From Dyadobacter fermentans DSM 18053 (GTDB taxonomy: Bacteria; Bacteroidota; Bacteroidia; Cytophagales; Spirosomataceae), in the NCBI RefSeq assembly GCF_000023125.1, contig NC_013037.1, positions 1,364,001 through 1,428,000 of the forward strand: DNA of 64,000 nt. The letters are read 5' to 3'. The position numbers and the translations under genes are program-made. Numbering within the stretch: position 1 is the first letter of the stretch; each line of letters begins with the position of its first letter. Below, in pieces: positions 58,378 through 64,000 of the stretch. The notes beneath the pieces are model-generated. The model saw nothing but the letters and a program-made list of their open reading frames with translations, was not told the DNA's origin and did not search any database.

Positions 58378-59634
58378 ATGTACGAGCGGATCCGGGAGAA
58401 GTTGGGAATTCTGGCCGATGCTGCGAAATATGATGTTTCATGCTCTTCAAGCGGCAGCAACCGGAAAAATGAGAACAAGGGAATTGGAGATGCGGAGGGG
58501 ACGGGGATTTGCCATACCTACACGGAGGATGGCCGATGCGTGTCGTTGCTGAAAATACTGCTGACCAACCATTGCATTTACGATTGCGCTTTCTGCGTTT
58601 CGCGGCGGAGCAATGATATCAAACGCGCCGCATTTACTGTGGACGAGGTGGTGGAACTTACGATGAATTTCTACCGGCGCAACTATATCGAGGGCCTTTT
58701 CCTCAGTTCGGGCATTTTCAAAGATGCGGACTACACGATGGAAAGGCTGGTCTGCATTGTAAAAAAACTCCGGCAGGAAGAGCGGTTCAATGGCTATATC
58801 CATCTGAAAACAATTCCCGGAGCGAGCGACGAGCTGCTTCGCGAGGCGGGCTTATTTGCCGACCGCATGAGCATTAATCTGGAAATGCCGACGGAAACGG
58901 GACTGAAACTACTCGCGCCCGAAAAGTCGCACGCGGAGGTGAAGAAGCCTTTGAAATACATTCAGAACAGCATTACGCAGTTTGAAAACGAAAAGGCGCT
59001 CATTAAAAGCGTCCCGAGGTTCGTCCCGGCGGGGCAAAGCACGCAGATCGTCGTGGGTGCGACGCCGGAAACGGACAAGGAGATTATGCACACCGCCCAT
59101 GCTTTTTACCAAAACTTTTCGCTCAAACGCGTTTACTACTCGGGCTACATTCCGATCAGCAACGATTCGCGATTGCCGGTTATTGGTTCGCAACCGCCTT
59201 TGATCCGTGAAAACCGCCTTTATCAGGCCGACTGGCTGATGCGTTTTTATGGGTTTAAAGTGCAGGAAATCCTCAACGATGTACATCCGAACCTGGAAGC
59301 GGACGTGGACCCGAAATTGAGCTGGGCGTTACGGAACCTGGACCAGTTTCCGGTCGATATCAACACGGCCGACTACTACATGATTCTGCGCGTTCCGGGA
59401 ATTGGTGTGGCTTCCGCATTGAAAATTGTGCAGGCCCGCAAATTCAATCGTCTGTATGAAAGCCATTTAAGAAAACTCGGCATTGCATTCCGCAAGGCGC
59501 GGCATTTTATCCGCTACGCCGATAGTCCGATGCAGCTCAAAGAGTTCGAAGCGGGGCACATTAAGGGCTTGATCCTTTCGGAAAGCAAAAGCAAATACCA
59601 AAAGAACCCGGATAATCAATTATCGATTTTCTAA
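58378..59634 (+). CDS. Radical SAM protein, putative DNA modification/repair type (TIGR03916-like)
   Basis: A 418-residue radical SAM enzyme. The cluster cysteines are C66, C70 and C73 in LLTNHCIYDCAFCVSRRSND. The N-terminal KLGILADAAKYDVSCSSSGS and GTGICHTYTEDGRCVSLLKIL are marks of the group described as putative DNA modification/repair radical SAM proteins. The C-terminus holds a helix-hairpin-helix (VDINTADYYMILRVPGIGVA), which suggests DNA binding. The next gene begins on the A of its stop codon (TAATG), and that partner is the known TIGR03915-type companion. The reaction is not known to me. Confidence 0.9.
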   Translation: MYERIREKLGILADAAKYDVSCSSSGSNRKNENKGIGDAEGTGICHTYTEDGRCVSLLKILLTNHCIYDCAFCVSRRSNDIKRAAFTVDEVVELTMNFYRRNYIEGLFLSSGIFKDADYTMERLVCIVKKLRQEERFNGYIHLKTIPGASDELLREAGLFADRMSINLEMPTETGLKLLAPEKSHAEVKKPLKYIQNSITQFENEKALIKSVPRFVPAGQSTQIVVGATPETDKEIMHTAHAFYQNFSLKRVYYSGYIPISNDSRLPVIGSQPPLIRENRLYQADWLMRFYGFKVQEILNDVHPNLEADVDPKLSWALRNLDQFPVDINTADYYMILRVPGIGVASALKIVQARKFNRLYESHLRKLGIAFRKARHFIRYADSPMQLKEFEAGHIKGLILSESKSKYQKNPDNQLSIF

Positions 59635-60401
59635 TGGAACTGTACATTTTCGATGGGTCGCTGGAAGGGCTGCTCACGGCCGTGTTTGAATGTTACCGGC
59701 GGAAATCGGCGATTGTGAAGCTGGTAACGGAAGACCGGCACGTGCCGGATGTGTTCGACTCGGGATACCACGTGGTGTCCGATCGCGAAAAAGGTAAACG
59801 GGTCTGGAAAGGGCTTTGCGCGAAATTGGGCAAGGACTGGCAGCTGCGTTTCTACAAAACATACCTTTCCGAGCAGCCGGAAGCATTTCAGCATTTGCTC
59901 AATTTTGCCCGCTACATCATCGACCAACCCGCGGGCGCATCGGAAAACTTTGCGCATTCGGATGTGCTGGCAGTGTCTCAAACTGCCCAAAAAGTGCATC
60001 GCGAAAAGCACCGGATGGAGGCTTTCGTACGCTTCCAGAAGACCGGCGACGGCATTTACTACGCGCACATCGAGCCGGATTTCGATGTGCTGCCATTGCT
60101 TCCCGAGCATTTCCAGAACCGCTACGCCGATCAGCGGTGGATTATTTATGATTTGAAAAGAAAATATGGGCTGTATTACGATCTGGAAAAAACGGAAGAG
60201 ATCGAGCTGGACGAAGCTCCGCAAATGTCGATTATAAATGCACTTCCTTCCAACCTGCTCGACCCGAAGGAAGAATTATTCACTCTGCTATGGCAGGATT
60301 ACTTCAAAAACACCAACATTAAAGCACGCAAGAACATTCGGCTGCACGTGCGCCACGTTCCGCGGCGATACTGGAAATACCTGTCGGAGAAGCAAGGCTA
60401 A
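59634..60401 (+). CDS. TIGR03915-type DNA-metabolism partner of the radical SAM protein
   Basis: A 255-residue protein. MELYIFDGSLEGLLTAVFEC and the central LLNFARYIIDQPAGASENFA, VHREKHRMEAFVRFQKTGDGIYYAHIEPDFDVLPLLPEHFQNRYADQ pattern fit the family that always travels with the radical SAM gene upstream. In some genomes the two are joined by, or fused to, a uracil-DNA glycosylase; here the frame ends without one and the next gene is unrelated. ATG overlaps the upstream stop by one base. Function unknown; DNA repair or modification is inferred from the pairing. Confidence 0.85.
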   Translation: MELYIFDGSLEGLLTAVFECYRRKSAIVKLVTEDRHVPDVFDSGYHVVSDREKGKRVWKGLCAKLGKDWQLRFYKTYLSEQPEAFQHLLNFARYIIDQPAGASENFAHSDVLAVSQTAQKVHREKHRMEAFVRFQKTGDGIYYAHIEPDFDVLPLLPEHFQNRYADQRWIIYDLKRKYGLYYDLEKTEEIELDEAPQMSIINALPSNLLDPKEELFTLLWQDYFKNTNIKARKNIRLHVRHVPRRYWKYLSEKQG

Positions 60402-60465
60402 AATCACTGACCATCAATATTTTTGGGCAGGACCGCCACGGTTTTGTCGACGGCTGGTGTCATAT

Positions 60466-60538
60466 GGAAATGTAGACAATCCCAGTTTAAATTGTCTTTT
60501 CCAACGACCGTTGGAATGTCACATTCATCCACATTTCC
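60466..60538 (+). ncRNA. Possible three-way-junction RNA leader before the large secreted protein
   Basis: The outer stem GGAAATGT (60466-60473) / ACATTTCC (60531-60538) encloses two perfect hairpins: AGACAAT/ATTGTCT (60474-60497, ten-base loop) and TTCCAAC/GTTGGAA (60499-60516, GACC loop). All three helices (8, 7 and 7 bp) are perfectly paired and nearly continuous within 73 bases. The structure ends ten bases before the next ATG. It is not a tRNA: no T-loop or anticodon-loop geometry. The first hairpin with its T-run could alternatively terminate the upstream operon. Confidence 0.4.
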
Positions 60539-60547
60539 CAGCATGCT

Positions 60548-62938
60548 ATGAAAACTTGTACGTTCGTTCTTTGCCTGCTTTTCTCAGCGATGGCCTCCTT
60601 TGCTTCCGGTCCGGAAGATTTAAGCCTGATGAATGCGGAAATCACAGATTTATGCCTCGAAGCCGAAAATTCTCCCAGCGACGCCCCGGTTACCGAAGAC
60701 CCCAATGCTTCGAACGGGAAAACCCGCGGTGCCATCAACAGCTGGGACTACTACGTGGAATACCATGCTGATAACCTGGCGGCGGGCAAGTATTTGCTGA
60801 CGCTCCGCTATTATGCCGAACAAAATTCGACGGTAATGATGTCGGTTAGTGCCGGCCCCCTCTCGCACGTGGAGCTGCCGGCTTCGCATTCCTGGAACAT
60901 TGCCTGGAAAGAACATACCATCGAGGTGGATTTGAATGCGGGGTTCAACCGAATTTTCATCAGGGAGCTTCCGGGTTTCAATGTGCGGCAGGACAAAATA
61001 TGTCTTACGAAAAAAGATGTCAGCGGCGAACCCGTTACCTGTAACTTTCAGGTGACGCCTTTTGCCGTTGGCGCGCCTTACGAACTGGGCGCCACCATGG
61101 CTTTGTACGCCAACTGCTCCGGGCCGGATTGCAATGGCGTTACTTATACTTGGTCGGGCAACGGCATTTCCGGTGAAGGCAGCCCTATCAGGCCATATAC
61201 TCCCTCATCGCCAGGAACTTATTTCTTTGACGTTTCCGGATCTAAAGATGGATGCTCGCCGCGGGGCGGATCAGTGATGGTGGAGGTTATCGACAAGCCG
61301 GATTGTAATTTCAGCGTTTCGGCGTCGGTGTCAGATGCCTCACCGAATTGTTCGGAGCCAATCACGCTAAGTTCGCAGTGTTCGGGTCCCGATTGTGACG
61401 GCATCAGGTACAGCTGGGCCGGTGCGGGGCTAAATGTAACGGCAGCATCGGTGAATACACCTGCACCTCCGGTGGGCGGACTGTACAACTATACCGTGTA
61501 TGCTGCGAAAACCGGTTGTGTAACGAAGTCGGCAGAAGTAATGACCAATGTCAGCTGCGATGCGAATCCAACTGAGCCGTTCAGCGCATGCGTGGAAGCG
61601 GAGCATTCGGACGGTAATGGCGCGATTACCGACGACCCCAACGCCTCAAACGGGCAAACCCGCGGCACGCAGCAAGATTCTTACTCATTTGTGAAATATG
61701 TGATCAACGGCGTGAAAAAGACCGGCCCGCACCAGGTAACCCTTCGCTATTACGCCCCGCAACCCGCAGGGATTTCGATCTCTGTCAACAATGACATGAC
61801 CGTCCCGTCAACAGGCATCGCCGAATCAGGCTCCTGGAACGTTGTCTGGACCGAGCATACCTTCACATTAAACCTCAAAGAAGGCACCAACACAATCCAG
61901 ATCACAAGCGGCTTCGGGCAGGGGCACGTCCGGCAGGACAGGCTATGTGTGACGGGCCCGGGCGGAACGGGAAACACGCCGAGCTGTGATTTCAATGTCG
62001 AAGTCTACGCATCTACGCTTACTCCGGCCTGCTCGACGTCCGTATTCGCCTCTGCGAGTTGCTCCGGCTTCGATTGCCAGTCGGTATCTTACCAGTGGAG
62101 CGGCCAGGGAACCAGCTCCACATTTTCATCGGCCTCACTAAGCCTTCCGCGGTCCAACGGCACCTACACCTACACGCTCACGGCCAGCAAAAACGCTTGC
62201 CCGCCGATTGTCAAAACGCTGGACGTTACCGTCAGCGGATGCGACAATTCCGGGCCGTTCAGCGCCTGTCTGGAATCGGAATGGGCGGCCGGCAATGGTC
62301 CCACCAGCAGTGATCCGAACGCGTCGAACGGACAAACGAAAGGTGCCCAGAACAATTATGATTATTATGTCGATTACTTCGTCGCGAATGTGCCTGCCAC
62401 AGGATTGTACCCGGTAACATTGCGCTATTATGCCGAACCGAATGCGCAGGTAAGCGTAGCGGTAAATGGAAGCATTGCGATCCCGGCATTACAGTTACCC
62501 CCCACTTATAGCTGGAATATTGTTTGGCGTGAAGAAACATTCTACGTCAATTTGCCCGTCGGCAATAACACAATCCGCATTCAGGGCTTGCCGGGTGCGG
62601 CTACGCGCCAGGATAAGCTTTGCGTGGGAAATGCGCAAAGCAATGTACGAATGGGCGCACCGGAATCCTTTCAGCTGCCGGGAGATACACCGCTTCTGCA
62701 AGCATATCCGAACCCCGCTTCCGGTGAATTTAAAGCGGTATTTACCCTGAAAACGGGAGAAACCGGCGCGATATCGGTAACCGACGTCCAGGGCAAGATT
62801 TGGCACACGCGGAGCGTCGGGGGCGCGGGCACGCACGAGGAGCGCATTACGCTCGACCGGGCGCCAGCGGGCATTTACCTGCTGCAAGTGAAAAAGCCCG
62901 ATTCAGTAGAAACTAAAAAGATATTGCTCACACGATAA
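60548..62938 (+). CDS. Large secreted protein with three CBM-like modules and type IX sorting domain
   Basis: A 796-residue protein with a signal peptide (MKTCTFVLCLLFSAMASFASG). Three copies of a jelly-roll module resembling carbohydrate-binding families 6/35 start near residues 36, 347 and 572; each has an acidic E-A/S-E start, DPNASNG-x-T-x-G, a YYA strand and RQDK-x-C at its end. Between them lie Ig/PKD-like segments with repeated GPDC-type and W-S/A-G motifs. The last about 80 residues (LLQAYPNPASGEFKAVFTLK through KKILLTR) are a type IX secretion sorting domain. No catalytic domain is seen; probably a surface glycan-binding protein or adhesin. Confidence 0.87.
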   Translation: MKTCTFVLCLLFSAMASFASGPEDLSLMNAEITDLCLEAENSPSDAPVTEDPNASNGKTRGAINSWDYYVEYHADNLAAGKYLLTLRYYAEQNSTVMMSVSAGPLSHVELPASHSWNIAWKEHTIEVDLNAGFNRIFIRELPGFNVRQDKICLTKKDVSGEPVTCNFQVTPFAVGAPYELGATMALYANCSGPDCNGVTYTWSGNGISGEGSPIRPYTPSSPGTYFFDVSGSKDGCSPRGGSVMVEVIDKPDCNFSVSASVSDASPNCSEPITLSSQCSGPDCDGIRYSWAGAGLNVTAASVNTPAPPVGGLYNYTVYAAKTGCVTKSAEVMTNVSCDANPTEPFSACVEAEHSDGNGAITDDPNASNGQTRGTQQDSYSFVKYVINGVKKTGPHQVTLRYYAPQPAGISISVNNDMTVPSTGIAESGSWNVVWTEHTFTLNLKEGTNTIQITSGFGQGHVRQDRLCVTGPGGTGNTPSCDFNVEVYASTLTPACSTSVFASASCSGFDCQSVSYQWSGQGTSSTFSSASLSLPRSNGTYTYTLTASKNACPPIVKTLDVTVSGCDNSGPFSACLESEWAAGNGPTSSDPNASNGQTKGAQNNYDYYVDYFVANVPATGLYPVTLRYYAEPNAQVSVAVNGSIAIPALQLPPTYSWNIVWREETFYVNLPVGNNTIRIQGLPGAATRQDKLCVGNAQSNVRMGAPESFQLPGDTPLLQAYPNPASGEFKAVFTLKTGETGAISVTDVQGKIWHTRSVGGAGTHEERITLDRAPAGIYLLQVKKPDSVETKKILLTR

Positions 62939-62943
62939 ATGCC

Positions 62944-62977
62944 AAAGCGGTTGCCCTCATCAGGCAACCGCTTTTTT
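62944..62977. terminator. Bidirectional terminator
   Basis: AAAGCGGTTGCC and GGCAACCGCTTT pair around a short loop and are followed by a T-run. It lies between convergent genes and overlaps the stop codon of the leftward peptidase. Confidence 0.9.
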
Positions 62978-64000
62978 ACTTCCATTTGCTTCCCAGCCAC
63001 GCATTCCTGAACGTCTGCATTTCCGGCGTAACCGTTTTCCCGGCCTGCTCGAACGTCGCTACCTGCCACCGCGGATGTTGCACCATTTCCACCACGGCCG
63101 TTTTGTAATCGTCGCGGTGCCGGTATTCTACCGTGATCTGATCGCCGGGCTTGTGCGCTTTGAGAATGGCGAGGAGTTCGTCATTCGTCGAGATCACCTT
63201 TCCGTCCACTTTCAAAATTTCGTCGTCGATGTCCAGTCCGGCGGTGTAGAGCGGACTACCGATGGTGGTGTTCGTTGTTATCGTCAGTCCGGTGCCTTCC
63301 TTGTACCGCACGAAATCGCCGATCCAGGCCTGGCCCTCAAATTGTTTCCTCAGCAGCAAACCGGCCTTCGCAAGCAGCGGCGCGTAGTCGATCGACTCGT
63401 GGCCGCTGATATATTTGGAAAAAAAACGCTGCGCGAACGCCTTGTCACGGGTGTAGGATTCTAAAACAGCTTGCAGATCGGCCACGTTGTACGCAGCTTC
63501 CGGCTTACCGTGTTTGGCCCAAACGGCTTTCATGAAATCATCGAGATTGAGGCCCTTTTCCCTTAATTGCAGATCCAATGCGAGCGCTAGGGCCGCTCCG
63601 TAGGTGTAATAGGAAGTGTGCATATTGGGATAATTCGCCTTGTCGACAGCCACGCCTGCGTCTACAAAAACCGCATTGCAGCTCGCTTCCACCGGGGAAA
63701 TGCGCCTGGCACCGACCGTATTTTCCTTGGCATTTACGAGCATGCCCAAGATATTGCAATACTCGTCGACCGAATGGAATCCAGCCCTTTCAAGCAGTAA
63801 TTCTCCATAATACTGGGTAAAACCTTCGGCAAACCAGAGTTCGAAACTCATATTACTCTTCTCGAAATTGAATGGTTCGAGTGTTTTCGGACGAATGCGC
63901 TCGACGTTCCAGGCATGAAAGAACTCATGCGAGAATACGCCCAGCAGGTTATCGGAAGCGTTGAAAACCACCGGCACGCTGATCATCGTGCTGTTGCGGT
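62976..64000 (-). CDS. M61-family peptidase with PDZ domain, C-terminal part (5' end outside window)
   Basis: The frame stays open to the last base of the window, so the N-terminus is missing. The visible part begins RNSTMISVP, the end of the LEHxNS region of M61 enzymes. Then comes the zinc motif H-E-F-F-H in LLGVFSHEFFHAWNVERIRP, and ELWFAEGFTQYYGELLL with the third zinc glutamate. The C-terminal 120 residues contain a PDZ domain (GLTITTNTTIGSPLYTAGLD, DDEILKVDGKVISTNDELL). M61 enzymes are glycyl aminopeptidase-like metalloproteases, probably exported here. Confidence 0.92.
   Translation of the reverse strand, partial: RNSTMISVPVVFNASDNLLGVFSHEFFHAWNVERIRPKTLEPFNFEKSNMSFELWFAEGFTQYYGELLLERAGFHSVDEYCNILGMLVNAKENTVGARRISPVEASCNAVFVDAGVAVDKANYPNMHTSYYTYGAALALALDLQLREKGLNLDDFMKAVWAKHGKPEAAYNVADLQAVLESYTRDKAFAQRFFSKYISGHESIDYAPLLAKAGLLLRKQFEGQAWIGDFVRYKEGTGLTITTNTTIGSPLYTAGLDIDDEILKVDGKVISTNDELLAILKAHKPGDQITVEYRHRDDYKTAVVEMVQHPRWQVATFEQAGKTVTPEMQTFRNAWLGSKWK

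Noticed and set aside
60466..60538. 73-base folded region considered as a tRNA
   Set aside because: No TTCRA-type T-loop, no seven-base anticodon loop, no GG in the D-loop; it has only three helices.

Overview
The window is a piece of a Bacteroidota chromosome, most likely a Cytophagales member close to Dyadobacter; that placement is inferred from protein style and is not proven. The supporting signs are type IX secretion C-terminal sorting domains on two secreted proteins (38368-40179 and 60548-62938), an elongated YidC with a large periplasmic domain, M61 and M64 peptidases, TTG/TAnnTTTG-type promoter elements, little Shine-Dalgarno signal, and intergenic palindrome-plus-tail repeats. Housekeeping genes (hemL, yidC, pyrG) show that this is chromosome rather than plasmid. 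No tRNA, rRNA or CRISPR array was seen.

Layout. 1-8442: end of a methyltransferase, a family 2 glycosyltransferase, then a leftward block hemL / periplasmic-binding-fold protein / yidC / pyrG. 8636-12430: PIG-L deacetylase, nspC, a DEDDh exonuclease and a bestrophin channel. 12746-20931: two small secreted paralogues, an AraC regulator and a TolC-RND-adaptor efflux operon; a 27-bp composite site occurs before the second small protein and before the efflux operon. 20935-27924: secreted, membrane and hydrolase genes, two MFS/hydrolase genes and a sugar isomerase-like protein.

28105-38266 is the accessory core. It holds a three-gene unit of unknown function (helical cytosolic protein, coiled-coil membrane protein, membrane-anchored Ppx/GppA-like domain). 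Next is a probable restriction-modification locus in which an RHH/PIN toxin-antitoxin pair sits between the putative nuclease and the adenine methyltransferase. An MFS pump, a long hairpin, a ParA/ribbon-helix-helix partition-like pair with TTTACG repeats upstream, and an IS110 transposase follow.

38368-64000: an M64 peptidase with sorting domain, a lipoprotein, a PLP decarboxylase, DinB and EamA genes, a MocR regulator, a MazEF pair, a His-rich CPC P-type ATPase, two split-barrel flavin proteins, an XRE regulator with a symmetric candidate operator, a second MocR regulator, YceI/AraC, a dihaem cytochrome c, a sulfurtransferase, a GNAT protein, a thioredoxin-fold protein lacking its cysteines, a radical SAM/TIGR03915-type DNA-metabolism pair, a large three-module secreted protein behind a possible folded RNA leader, and a truncated M61 peptidase.

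All family names come from reading motifs by eye; no database search was run.
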